Shown one piece after another: positions 1 through 8,644 of a stretch of DNA of 64,000 nt. The DNA comes from Bacillota bacterium. GTDB lineage: Bacteria; Bacillota; Clostridia; Acetivibrionales; DSM-1351. Position 1 is the first letter of the stretch. The number at the start of each line of letters is the position of its first letter. The notes beneath the pieces were generated by a model. That model did no database searches. It worked only from the letters and a program-made list of their open reading frames with translations, and was not told the origin of the DNA. Made by a program: the position numbers and the translations under genes. The stretch lies in contig JAEYHZ010000004.1 in the NCBI GenBank assembly GCA_023409265.1, forward strand, positions 186,001-250,000. The letters are read 5' to 3'.

Positions 1-1
1 C

Positions 2-1045
2 GGGTTTTTAAGCCTGGCGCTATTAACAACAACCCTGGCGGCATGCGGCGATAGTAAAAATAATGTGGCATCAGGTTCAACATCTGCCGCAAGCACAGCT
101 GCAGAATCTTCTGCACCTGCTACAAAAGATTTGGTTGTTTACTGCCCGCATCCATTGGAATTTATCAACCCTCTGGTTAGTGAGTTTGAATCCAAAACCG
201 GTATAAAGGTTGAGGTTGTTGCAGCGGGCACAGGTGAGCTCCTGAAGAGAGTTGAAGCTGAACAGGGTAATCCCTTGGGGGATATATTCTGGGGTGGTTC
301 ACTATCTACTATGAAGCCGTCAAAAGACCTCTTTGAAAACTTTAAATCTGAAAATGAAGATGCTGTATATGACAACATGAAAAATGTTGAGGGGTCACTT
401 ACAAGATTTACTGACATTCCAAGCGTACTTATGGTGAATACCAATTTGGTTGGAAATATAGAAATCAAGGGTTATGAAGACTTACTAAATCCCGAGCTGA
501 AAGGAAAGATTGCCTTCTGTGATCCGTCAAAATCCTCCTCCTCCTATGAACACCTCATCAACATGCTTTACGCCATGGGTAAGGGTGATCCTGAAAAGGG
601 ATGGGATTATGTTGAAAAGCTTGTAGCAAACCTGGATGGAAAGCTGTTAAGCGGATCTTCAGCAGTATACAAGGGTGTTGCTGACGGTGAATATACAGTG
701 GGATTGACCTTTGAAGAGGGTGGAGCAAAGTATGTTGCAGACGGTGCAGCTGTGAAGCTGGTTTACATGGAAGAAGGCGTAATTTCAAAACCTGATGGAG
801 TTTATATTATAAAAGACGCAAAGAATATGGAAAATGCAAAAGCATTTATTAACTTTATTACAGGTAAAGATGCTCAGACAATTATCGTTAATGAACTTAA
901 CCGCCGTTCGGTAAGAAAAGATGTTCCGGCACCTAAAGGCCTGGAGCCAAAAGAGAGCATAAACCTCATTTCTGATGACGAGGAATTGGTTGTAGCAAAG
1001 AAACAGGAGTGGTTAGACAAGTTTAAGGATATATTTACAAAATAA
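2..1045 (+). CDS. ABC transporter substrate-binding lipoprotein (FbpA/AfuA-like), 5' end outside the window
   Basis: The open frame enters from the left edge, so the true start lies before base 1. The first visible codons give the end of a signal peptide and a lipobox (LAAC, Cys at bases 44-46), so the protein is a membrane-anchored lipoprotein of about 330 mature residues after a low-complexity Ser/Ala/Thr linker. The rest has the periplasmic-binding-protein type II pattern of the Fe3+/AfuA/2-aminoethylphosphonate group. It lies directly upstream of the matching ATPase and permease genes, so it should supply their substrate. No adjacent Tyr-Tyr pair typical of ferric-binding FbpA is visible, which argues weakly against iron. 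The substrate is uncertain; hexose phosphate, phosphonate or iron are possible. Confidence 0.9.
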   Translation, partial: GFLSLALLTTTLAACGDSKNNVASGSTSAASTAAESSAPATKDLVVYCPHPLEFINPLVSEFESKTGIKVEVVAAGTGELLKRVEAEQGNPLGDIFWGGSLSTMKPSKDLFENFKSENEDAVYDNMKNVEGSLTRFTDIPSVLMVNTNLVGNIEIKGYEDLLNPELKGKIAFCDPSKSSSSYEHLINMLYAMGKGDPEKGWDYVEKLVANLDGKLLSGSSAVYKGVADGEYTVGLTFEEGGAKYVADGAAVKLVYMEEGVISKPDGVYIIKDAKNMENAKAFINFITGKDAQTIIVNELNRRSVRKDVPAPKGLEPKESINLISDDEELVVAKKQEWLDKFKDIFTK

Positions 1046-1059
1046 AATGTGTTGGGTTA

Positions 1060-1086
1060 GCCCACAACAAAATAACTGTTGTGGGC
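1060..1086 (+). terminator. Intergenic stem-loop between binding protein and ATPase
   Basis: A perfect 10-bp inverted repeat (gcccacaaca / tgttgtgggc) with a 7-base loop, followed by ATTTTA. Its place just after the binding-protein gene fits a partial terminator or 3' stabiliser that keeps binding protein in excess over the membrane components (inference). Confidence 0.6.
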
Positions 1087-1119
1087 ATTTTACTAAAACC
1101 AATTAGGGAGGATACAGCT

Positions 1120-2238
1120 ATGAGCGTATCAATAACTGCAGAAAACGTTATAAAATGCTATGACAAATTGATTATAATACCGGATCTTTCAGTAAGAATT
1201 AACAATGGAGAATTCTTTACGCTTCTGGGACCGTCAGGCTGTGGTAAAACTACACTTTTACGTATGATAGCAGGCTTCAACAGTATTGAGGGCGGCAAAA
1301 TAAAATTCGATGAAACCGTAATAAATGATATTCCTGCGCACAAGAGAAATATAGGAATGGTATTTCAAAACTATGCAATTTTTCCACACCTGACAGTTCG
1401 TGAAAATGTCGAATATGGCTTAAAATTGCGTAAGATTCCGAAAAATGAAATGAAGGAGAAGGTTGACAGGATTCTTAAAGTTGTTAAGATCGAGGATTAC
1501 CAGGACAGACTTCCTGAAAAACTTTCAGGAGGCCAGCAGCAGCGTGTCGCTCTGGCACGTTCAATAGTCATCCATCCAAGCGTGCTTCTGATGGATGAGC
1601 CACTATCTAATCTTGACGCAAAGCTGCGTGTTGAAATGCGTAGTGCAATCCGGGAGGTACAAAAGCAGGTAGGAATTACAACAGTGTATGTTACACATGA
1701 CCAGGAGGAGGCACTTGCCATTTCAGACAGAATTGCTGTAATGAAAGATGGTGTAATACAGCAGATTGGTAAGCCCCAATCCATATACACCCGCCCCTTC
1801 AATGTATTTGTTTCAACCTTTATAGGACATTCAAATCTATTTTATGGAAAAATATTAAAAACCTCAGAGGGTATGCTTGTAGGCTTTGAAGATGGCTATC
1901 GTATAAAGGTTGATAATCTCTCTCCAATAATAACAGATGGGCAAAGGGTGGTCATATCTATAAGGCCGGAAGAATTTTCAGCAGGTAACTCCGGACTAAA
2001 GGCGGTTATTAAAAACCGTACCTTCCTGGGTAAGTACGTTAATTATGAACTTGATTTTGAGGATAAAATGATATTACCAAACCAGCCATCTATTGAATTT
2101 TCTCAGGATATAGGCCATGCCGAAAAATTATTTGATATAGGAGAGACTATCCTCCTTAATCCGAATGTTTCTAAAATTAATATTTTTACTGAGGATCAAC
2201 GATTAAACCTCATAAAGGGGGTAGAGCAGTATGAATAA
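1120..2238 (+). CDS. ABC transporter ATP-binding protein (FbpC/PotA-like)
   Basis: Energises the importer in the cytoplasm. The start is ATG 1120, eight bases after AGGGAGG; a GTG at 1081 lies inside the upstream stem-loop and is rejected. The sequence shows Walker A GPSGCGKT near residue 37, Q-loop region VFQNYAIFPH, signature LSGGQQQR, Walker B LLMDEPLSNLD and the switch histidine in VTHDQEEA. A C-terminal TOBE-like region includes SIRPEEF. This is the standard CUT1/ferric/polyamine importer ATPase layout (372 aa). It ends 8 bases inside the permease gene, showing translational coupling. Confidence 0.95.
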   Translation: MSVSITAENVIKCYDKLIIIPDLSVRINNGEFFTLLGPSGCGKTTLLRMIAGFNSIEGGKIKFDETVINDIPAHKRNIGMVFQNYAIFPHLTVRENVEYGLKLRKIPKNEMKEKVDRILKVVKIEDYQDRLPEKLSGGQQQRVALARSIVIHPSVLLMDEPLSNLDAKLRVEMRSAIREVQKQVGITTVYVTHDQEEALAISDRIAVMKDGVIQQIGKPQSIYTRPFNVFVSTFIGHSNLFYGKILKTSEGMLVGFEDGYRIKVDNLSPIITDGQRVVISIRPEEFSAGNSGLKAVIKNRTFLGKYVNYELDFEDKMILPNQPSIEFSQDIGHAEKLFDIGETILLNPNVSKINIFTEDQRLNLIKGVEQYE

Positions 2239-3886
2239 ACGAAAACAGAAATTCGATTTCTGGAGTGGAATGACATTTATTATTGTTGTAATATTTGCTT
2301 TATTCCTGGTGTATCCACTGTTTTCATTGTTTTTAAGCGGTTTTAAAGATTCCTCTACAGGTGCGTTTACATTAAACAATTTTGTTAAATTCTTCGAAAA
2401 GAAATATTATTACAAATCCCTTCTGAACAGCTTCGCCGTAACTACCTGCGTCACACTTCTGGCCATAGCCATAGGTGCACCACTGGCATACTTTATGACA
2501 ATCTACAAGATACGTTACAAGGGCTTGATAGAAATCCTAATTATAATATCAATGCTCTCACCTCCATTTATCGGGGCATATTCCTGGGTACTTTTGGGTG
2601 GGCGAAACGGAGTTATCACAAAGTTCATATCAGACCTGTTCAATATACAGGCACCATCCATATACGGCTTTACAGGAGTTCTGCTGGTGCTTACGCTCAA
2701 GCTTTTCCCATATATATATTTATATGTTTCAGGAGCCTTGAAAAAAATAGATGTTTCATTGAGCGAAGCGGCTGAAAGTCTTGGCTGTAATTCATTCCGA
2801 AAAGTTGTTTCCATAATCCTTCCTCTTATTACGCCAACAATTCTGGCAGGCAGTCTTCTGGTATTCATGAATGCTTTAGCCGACTTCGGAACACCTATGC
2901 TGATTGGAGAAGGCTTCAATGTAATGCCTGTAATGATATATTCGGAATTTATAGGAGAGGTGGGAGCACAGGCAAATTTTGCCGCAGCCATGGCTGTAAT
3001 AATGGTTGTTATTACTGCAGCTATATTCCTGATACAAAAACATATAGTTAATAGGAAATCCTTTACAATGAGTTCGCTAAGACCGATAATAGCCAAGGAT
3101 GCAGGTGGACTGAGAGGTATATTGGTACATTCTTTTATATATTTCACAGTGTTTTTGGCAATTATTCCTCAGCTTACAGTAATTTATACTTCTTTTGTAA
3201 AGACAAAAGGTGCAATGTTTGTTAAAGGCTTTTCCCTTCAAAGCTATAAGACTGTTTTCAAGAACCTTGGAAGCACCATAGCAAATACTTATATTTATGG
3301 TTTGATAGCAATTGGAATTATTGTATTGCTGGGAATGTTTATCGCATATCTATCCACCAGAAGAAAAAATATATTTACAAATTTGATTGATTCAATAACA
3401 ATGTTCCCATATATCATTCCGGGGTCTGTACTTGGAATAACCTTACTGCTGGCTTTCAATAAAAAACCTTTGCTGTTAAGCGGTACCGTTGTTATAATTA
3501 TTATAGCTTTTGTAATTCGCCGCTTACCATATACTTTGCGTTCAAGTGCGGCTATTTTATATCAGATAAGTCCCAGTATGGAGGAAGCTTCGATAAGTCT
3601 TGGCTCTTCACCAATAAAGACCTTTTTCAAAATAACTGCTGTGATGATGATGCCGGGAGTTTTGGCAGGAGCAATTTTGAGCTGGATTACAGTTATTAAT
3701 GAACTTTCAGCATCTATTATCCTATATACAGGTCAGACCAAAACAATGTCGGTATCCATTTACACAGAGGTTATCCGGGCAAGCTACGGTACTGCTGCTG
3801 CGCTTTCAACAATATTGACAATAACCACTATTGCATCACTGCTTATTTTCTTCAAGCTGTCGGGAAAGAAGGAAATAAGTTTATAA
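2231..3886 (+). CDS. ABC transporter permease, fused two-domain FbpB-like
   Basis: A 551-aa integral membrane protein with about 12 hydrophobic segments in two homologous halves, each a binding-protein-dependent transport permease domain. Each half carries an EAA-type loop that docks on the ATPase: EAAESLGCNSFRK in the first half and EEASISLGSSPIKTFFK in the second. Fused permeases of this size are typical of FbpB/AfuB importers, so one gene supplies the whole channel. It overlaps the ATPase gene by 8 bases and is followed 23 bases later by a sensor kinase gene, suggesting one operon. Confidence 0.93.
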   Translation: MNKRKQKFDFWSGMTFIIVVIFALFLVYPLFSLFLSGFKDSSTGAFTLNNFVKFFEKKYYYKSLLNSFAVTTCVTLLAIAIGAPLAYFMTIYKIRYKGLIEILIIISMLSPPFIGAYSWVLLGGRNGVITKFISDLFNIQAPSIYGFTGVLLVLTLKLFPYIYLYVSGALKKIDVSLSEAAESLGCNSFRKVVSIILPLITPTILAGSLLVFMNALADFGTPMLIGEGFNVMPVMIYSEFIGEVGAQANFAAAMAVIMVVITAAIFLIQKHIVNRKSFTMSSLRPIIAKDAGGLRGILVHSFIYFTVFLAIIPQLTVIYTSFVKTKGAMFVKGFSLQSYKTVFKNLGSTIANTYIYGLIAIGIIVLLGMFIAYLSTRRKNIFTNLIDSITMFPYIIPGSVLGITLLLAFNKKPLLLSGTVVIIIIAFVIRRLPYTLRSSAAILYQISPSMEEASISLGSSPIKTFFKITAVMMMPGVLAGAILSWITVINELSASIILYTGQTKTMSVSIYTEVIRASYGTAAALSTILTITTIASLLIFFKLSGKKEISL

Positions 3887-3909
3887 ACAATTTTTGGAGG
3901 GAGAAGGAA

Positions 3910-5643
3910 ATGAACAATGGGAAGCGGAGTTATTTTAAGGATGGCATTCGTAGAACTTTGATTGTTTATGCACTTTTCCCGGTAATATTTATTACGTTTC
4001 TGTTTTTAGCCGTTGTCTATCTGATACTAAATATTACTACAATTCATCAGACGGTTGATAGCAATGAAGCAGTTGCCAGACACCTTGAGAAAACATTATC
4101 AGGATATGAAACATTGGCTGCAGATATCTCCAGGGTGAGTATTATCTCCGATATAAGAGATAATGTTGACAATAAGACAGAACTGTATGAAAAACTGTAT
4201 GCATATACTAACAGTGCTTTAGAAAGAGCGGAATTTTTTATATTGGATAACAATATGAATCCCATTATTGCAAGCTCTAATGTTCTTCCGGTTTTTGCAA
4301 AAAGAAATACGGATATTTTATGGGGATCTGTTAGACAGATGAGGGAACATCCCGAAGATGTGGTATTCAGTATGAATAATATATATCATAATAACATTAA
4401 ACAGGTTCGTGTGGACATTAGTAAGGCTATAGTAAAGAAAAATAAAATAATTGGTTATATTGTATTTTCTTTGACGGACGATACACTTTTAAGAAGTATA
4501 AGCAGTGTTCCATCACAGATAGTAATATCCAACCGATATGACAGTATATTTCTTGCTACAAGCTATATATTTCATGACAACATGGACAAAACAATTTTAC
4601 AGCTTCGCAAGGCAGATGGGTATACGAACTACAACAATCAGAAGTATTATATATCCCAGAAAAACATTTTAAACGGAGAATTTCATATATATGCAATAAT
4701 GCCTATCAGCAAAATGACCTCAGAGTTCTTATATATAAGTATTATACTTGTCCTGGTCTTTAGTATGCTGACAGTAGCCATCTTTATAAGCTCAAGAAAA
4801 ATCTCGGAATCCAAAACCAGGATTATTGATGAGCTGGTTGAAGGTTTTGAAAGTGTAAAAAAGGGTAATCTGGATACTCGCATGTATATATCCACGGGAG
4901 ATGAATTTGAGATTATCGGAGATGCGTATAATATAATGCTTGACAGCCTGAAAAAGCTGATACAGATCAACAATGAAAAGGCACGACAGACCATCCTTTC
5001 TGAAATTAAGCAGCTTGAATCCCAGTTTAATCCTCATTTTTTGTTCAATACTCTGGAGAATATAAGATTTATGTCCAAGATGAATCCTGATACAGCAAAT
5101 AAAATGATTGTATCACTCTCAACCTTGCTTCGCTACAGCATAAACAGTGACATAAAGGCCTCAACCCTGCTGGAGGATATAGAGTATACTGAAAATTATC
5201 TTTTAATACAAAAATACCGTTTCGGTGAAAGGTTCAACTTTATTATAAATACACAACCGGAAACAGATAACTGCATTATCCCCAAGTTAATAATTCAACC
5301 CATCATAGAAAATGCCATTAAATATGGTTTTGAGAATAAAGATTGTCTCACTGTACGGATCAAGTCTAGCATAATGGGAGAAAACCTTGTTCTGGTCATA
5401 TTTGACGATGGTAATGGCATGGAGTCTGAACAACTGAATGCTATAAATGAGATTTTAAATAATGAAACAAATGAAAGCAATCATATCGGATTGTTTAATG
5501 TACATCGTCGCATTCAGCTTATGTTCGGTAACTGCTATGGGATAGATTTAAATAGCCAAAAAGGTGAAGGCACAGCAGTAAGAATTACATTACCAATCAA
5601 TAGACGTGGAGATGATAACAGTGATCAAAGTGCTGATTGTTGA
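3910..5643 (+). CDS. Sensor histidine kinase, YesM/LytS family
   Basis: Membrane sensor kinase of 577 aa. A first membrane segment (residues about 17-40) and a second (about 274-295) bracket an extracellular sensor region of about 230 residues. A HAMP-like linker and the His_kinase/HATPase_c core follow. The phospho-acceptor is His376 in the motif QFNPHFLFNTLEN, the N-box is IIENAIKYGF and a G-box is DDGNGM. The ribosome site GGAGGG precedes ATG 3910. The gene overlaps the response-regulator gene, and both follow the ABC importer, so the pair probably senses the imported solute or its binding protein (inference). Confidence 0.93.
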   Translation: MNNGKRSYFKDGIRRTLIVYALFPVIFITFLFLAVVYLILNITTIHQTVDSNEAVARHLEKTLSGYETLAADISRVSIISDIRDNVDNKTELYEKLYAYTNSALERAEFFILDNNMNPIIASSNVLPVFAKRNTDILWGSVRQMREHPEDVVFSMNNIYHNNIKQVRVDISKAIVKKNKIIGYIVFSLTDDTLLRSISSVPSQIVISNRYDSIFLATSYIFHDNMDKTILQLRKADGYTNYNNQKYYISQKNILNGEFHIYAIMPISKMTSEFLYISIILVLVFSMLTVAIFISSRKISESKTRIIDELVEGFESVKKGNLDTRMYISTGDEFEIIGDAYNIMLDSLKKLIQINNEKARQTILSEIKQLESQFNPHFLFNTLENIRFMSKMNPDTANKMIVSLSTLLRYSINSDIKASTLLEDIEYTENYLLIQKYRFGERFNFIINTQPETDNCIIPKLIIQPIIENAIKYGFENKDCLTVRIKSSIMGENLVLVIFDDGNGMESEQLNAINEILNNETNESNHIGLFNVHRRIQLMFGNCYGIDLNSQKGEGTAVRITLPINRRGDDNSDQSADC

Positions 5644-6451
5644 AGATGAAGAGATTATACGTAAGGGACTTGTTTATACTATCGATTGGCTGTCGATGGG
5701 TTGTATGGTTGTAGCTGATGCCGGCAACGGATTTGAGGGTCTTGACATGATGAAGCTGCACTTGCCGGATGTGGTAATAACCGACATCAAGATGCCTAAG
5801 CTGGACGGCATTAATATGCTTGAAGAGGCCGAAAAGCAGAGCTTAACGGATTTTAAAAGCATAATCCTAACAAGCTACTCGGAATTTGATTATGCAAAGA
5901 AGGCCATACAGCTTAGGGTGTTTGACTATATACTTAAACCTGTGGATGAGGATAAGCTTAAAGAGATTATTTGCAGAGTTAAGCAAACAATTGAGAAAGA
6001 ACGGGTTAACAACAGTATTCTGGAGATTGCCGGAAAGAAAACAGCCGGAGAGCTTCTGGACTTGAATTTTTATATTAATACAGAGGTATCCAAAAACATA
6101 TTTGTATCCCGCGCATTACAGGAAATCAAAGATAATTTTAATCGTAAAATAAGTGTTGAATCTATAGCTGAAGAAATGGGAGTAAGTGCAAGCTACTTAA
6201 GCAGACGCTTTAAGGATGCAACTTCTCAGACCTTTCTTGATATGCTTAATAAATACCGTGTCCAGAAAGCGATAGAATTTATGGAACGAGGCATATACCG
6301 TATTTATGAGGTTTCAGATATGACTGGCTTCAGTGACTATAAGCATTTTTGTTCCGTATTTAAAAAGTATACAAATACTTCACCAACCGAATTCATGAAA
6401 CATAATGGCTGCATTATGCATAAAAAGGAGCGTAGTGAGACAGATGGGTAA
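5621..6451 (+). CDS. Response regulator, YesN type (receiver + AraC HTH)
   Basis: Cytoplasmic transcription regulator of 276 aa. The N-terminal receiver has the acidic pair ED (residues 8-9), phospho-acceptor Asp55 in VVITDIKMPKLDG, and the Lys of LKPVDE. The C-terminal domain is an AraC-type double HTH (SVESIAEEMGVSASYLSRRFK then a second helix pair ending in PTEF). GTG 5621 is preferred because GGAG at 5608-5611 is nine bases upstream. ATG 5612 is in frame but too close to that site. The gene overlaps the kinase end by 23 bases. It should activate the upstream importer and the HAD gene behind it (inference). Confidence 0.92.
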   Translation: MIKVLIVEDEEIIRKGLVYTIDWLSMGCMVVADAGNGFEGLDMMKLHLPDVVITDIKMPKLDGINMLEEAEKQSLTDFKSIILTSYSEFDYAKKAIQLRVFDYILKPVDEDKLKEIICRVKQTIEKERVNNSILEIAGKKTAGELLDLNFYINTEVSKNIFVSRALQEIKDNFNRKISVESIAEEMGVSASYLSRRFKDATSQTFLDMLNKYRVQKAIEFMERGIYRIYEVSDMTGFSDYKHFCSVFKKYTNTSPTEFMKHNGCIMHKKERSETDG

Positions 6452-7259
6452 ATATGACAACTTTCTTCTTATAAGTGACCTGGATGGTACATTAATTAAT
6501 TCAAAACAAGAGATTTCAAAAGAGAACGTGGAAGCTGTAAAATATTTTATTGAAAATGGAGGTATATTTTCAGTTGCTACCGGACGAACTACTCAAAATA
6601 TAAGGTTACATATTAAAGAGCTGCAAATTAACGGTCCATGTATTCTTTACAATGGTTCTGCCGTATACGATTTCAGCGAAGAAAAATTCTTTAGTACCGA
6701 ATATCTTGAGAATCACCTGATTATAGAATATATACAATACTGTATCTATAAGTTTGACAAGCTGGTAGTGGAGGTATTTACTCCTGAAATGATGTACATA
6801 GTTACGCCCGAAGCCAATATTGATCCATATGTATTGCTTGAAAATCAAGAGTTTCAGCGTGCTGCTATAAAGGATATCCTCAATATGAACTGGATAAAGG
6901 TAATGTTCAGCGATACTTATGAAAATTTATTGGAGGCTGAAAATCTATTAGAGACATATGGCCTGGCTGGCAAAATTGATAGTGTTTTTTCTCATGAGCA
7001 TTATTTTGAAATTCTGAAAAAGGATATTTCAAAAGGAGCTGCATTACAGGTAATACAGCAAATGAATGAGTACAAAGACCGTATTATAGTTGCAGTAGGA
7101 GATTTTGATAACGATATTGCTATGATAAAGGCTGCAGATGTGGGAATTGCAGTGGAGAATGCCAGAGAGAGCTTAAAGAGGGTGGCTGATAAAGTTACTG
7201 TAAGCAATGATAAAAATGCGATACATGATATAATTTATAATATAATACCAACATTATAA
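6444..7259 (+). CDS. Cof-type HAD-IIB hydrolase
   Basis: Cytoplasmic HAD-superfamily phosphatase of the Cof/YidA type (271 aa). Motif I is SDLDGTLINS near the N-terminus, the Cof VATGRT motif follows, the motif III lysine is in DISKGAAL, and motif IV is VGDFDNDIAM. Known members dephosphorylate sugar phosphates or flavin-related phosphates. ATG 6444 overlaps the regulator stop by 8 bases, with AAGGAG 13 bases upstream; GTG 6435 is an alternative. Position at the end of an importer/two-component operon suggests it acts on the imported compound or a metabolite of it. Confidence 0.9.
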   Translation: MGKYDNFLLISDLDGTLINSKQEISKENVEAVKYFIENGGIFSVATGRTTQNIRLHIKELQINGPCILYNGSAVYDFSEEKFFSTEYLENHLIIEYIQYCIYKFDKLVVEVFTPEMMYIVTPEANIDPYVLLENQEFQRAAIKDILNMNWIKVMFSDTYENLLEAENLLETYGLAGKIDSVFSHEHYFEILKKDISKGAALQVIQQMNEYKDRIIVAVGDFDNDIAMIKAADVGIAVENARESLKRVADKVTVSNDKNAIHDIIYNIIPTL

Positions 7260-7549
7260 CATTATTATAACAGTAGCTGGATAAGCTATGGGGGCGGTCT
7301 CTAACTAAATTTACGTATAATTACACATAATATAAAAGGAATCTATTTAAGTAAACAATAAAAGTTTACATATTTAGGTTCTTTTTTATTGGGAAATATA
7401 TTAATCTATTTATTTTCCTAAATTTTTAACTTAATCTTCAGTAATGAACTATTTTTACAACATATTATGGTAAACCATTCACTTAATGTGTTTGTTTACA
7501 TAAGATATATTATAAGTGCATTTGAGCACAAGAAGAGAGGAGATTTTAA
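7260..7549. other. Intergenic region between HAD gene and low-complexity gene
   Basis: An AT-rich gap with a terminator-like element at 7334-7389 and then the leader of the next gene. No further gene is seen. Confidence 0.6.
7334..7389 (+). terminator. Terminator of the importer operon
   Basis: Core stem gtaaac / gtttac with a 7-base loop, extended by an imperfect outer stem (aaaggaatct / aggttcttt), then a run of T. It lies 75 bases after the HAD gene. Confidence 0.6.
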
Positions 7550-7933
7550 ATGGGCGAATTAATATTCGAGTATGAAGAACTGAAAAACCAGCTGAAGGCT
7601 GAACTAAAAGCTGAGTTAAAGGCTGAATTGGAGGCTGAAGTTAAGGCTGAAATTGAAGGCGAGCAGGAGGTTGAGGTTAAGGAAGAGGAATATCATAAGC
7701 AAAAGCAGATCAACAAACAGGTTAACTACAGCATAATAACACAGAAGCAGTATCAGGGTCAGGCATCTGCAAATGAAGTCGAAGCTGAAAATGAAGCAGA
7801 AAATGAAGCTAAAAACGAGGCAGAAGCTAAAACAAAAACAAAGACAAAGACTGAAGCAGAATCAGAGTCTGAAAGTAAAGCAGAAGCCGAAGCCATTCTA
7901 AAAAATGAATTAGAAAAGAAGAAATTTATTTAA
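7550..7933 (+). CDS. Low-complexity Lys/Glu/Ala-rich protein with degenerate short repeats
   Basis: No family recognised. It is a 127-aa protein, almost all charged. Residues about 16-40 are four-residue repeats of the KAEL/KAEV kind, residues about 80-95 are repeats of EAEN/EAKN, and KTKTKT and ESESES runs follow. It has no signal peptide, membrane segment or cysteine. The first half should form a long amphipathic or single alpha-helix; a central stretch rich in Gln/Asn/Tyr separates it from the second repeat block. AGAGAGGAG stands eight bases before ATG 7550, so translation is credible. The next gene has the same acidic repeat style. Function unknown. Confidence 0.75.
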   Translation: MGELIFEYEELKNQLKAELKAELKAELEAEVKAEIEGEQEVEVKEEEYHKQKQINKQVNYSIITQKQYQGQASANEVEAENEAENEAKNEAEAKTKTKTKTEAESESESKAEAEAILKNELEKKKFI

Positions 7934-7944
7934 AAAATGAATGC

Positions 7945-7963
7945 AGCGGGTAATTTACCCGCT
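7945..7963 (+). terminator. Short perfect hairpin between two low-complexity genes
   Basis: agcgggt / acccgct with a 5-base loop, not followed by a T run. A processing or partial termination site is more likely than a full terminator. Confidence 0.45.
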
Positions 7964-8004
7964 CTTACATAAGTATAAATATGAAATCAATAGGAGACGA
8001 TGTT

Positions 8005-8520
8005 ATGGAATTACAAGAGGAAATAGTTCAAGAGGAAGTAGTTCAAGAGGAAGTAGTTCAAGGGGAAACAGTTCAAGAGGAAACAGTTCAAGAGAAGGAA
8101 AAACCAAAAAAAAGTATTAGCAAAAAGAAGCTGAATCTCGATAAGGAGAGTCTTCAATTTAATGCTCAGGACCTGGATCAGGAACAAAAGGTTGATGTAA
8201 AGCCTGTGCAGTTAAATTCCCAGAATGTTCAATTGATTATTAGCAATTACACAAATTATTCAGGTAAGATAACAGGTACTACATACAGGGGGATAAACAG
8301 AGAAATCGCCCCGAATGTAGCCATACTCTTGTATTTTGGATTCGATCACAGACTTCCGGTATATAAAACAAGGTCAGATGCAAATGGTAACTTCAATATT
8401 GAAGATCTACCTTCAGGCTATTATACTTTAGTTGCTGAACTTGGAGATAGGCTGAAATATCAGTCACATTACATTAAGCTTTTACCCTGCCAGAATGTGA
8501 ACCAATCCATACTGTTATAA
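8005..8520 (+). CDS. Repeat-tailed protein with carboxypeptidase-regulatory-like (beta-sandwich) domain
   Basis: A 171-aa protein. ATG 8005 is chosen because AGGAG lies eight bases upstream; ATG 7981 has no ribosome site. Residues 1-30 are near-perfect six-residue repeats (VQEEVV type) encoded by direct 18-base repeats, then a Lys-rich linker. The last 95 residues resemble a CarboxypepD_reg/Cna-B fold: SGKITGT strand, a VAILLYF strand, the DANGNFNIEDLPSGYYTLVA core and a final strand pair. There is no signal peptide, so it may be cytoplasmic or on the spore surface. The role is unknown. Shared acidic repeats and adjacency link it to the gene before it. Confidence 0.75.
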   Translation: MELQEEIVQEEVVQEEVVQGETVQEETVQEKEKPKKSISKKKLNLDKESLQFNAQDLDQEQKVDVKPVQLNSQNVQLIISNYTNYSGKITGTTYRGINREIAPNVAILLYFGFDHRLPVYKTRSDANGNFNIEDLPSGYYTLVAELGDRLKYQSHYIKLLPCQNVNQSILL

Positions 8521-8551
8521 ATTTTGTTTTCTGTTTTCCTGCAACAACTAC

Positions 8552-8578
8552 GAGGACTTGTAGTAGGCACAAGTCCTC
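8552..8578 (+). terminator. Hairpin after the repeat-protein gene
   Basis: Perfect 9-bp stem gaggacttg / caagtcctc with a 9-base loop, 30 bases past the stop. The T run is weak. It lies between convergent genes. Confidence 0.5.
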
Positions 8579-8644
8579 CCGTCATTATATCCTGCGATGA
8601 ATTATAGATGTTTTGTCTCATAGTGTTACCCATTATGGTGTTAA

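Noticed and set aside
7550..8520. RiPP precursor peptides for the nearby cluster
   Set aside because: They lack a leader/core pattern, Cys/Ser/Thr-rich cores and any maturation enzyme. They are also separated by the minus-strand regulator.
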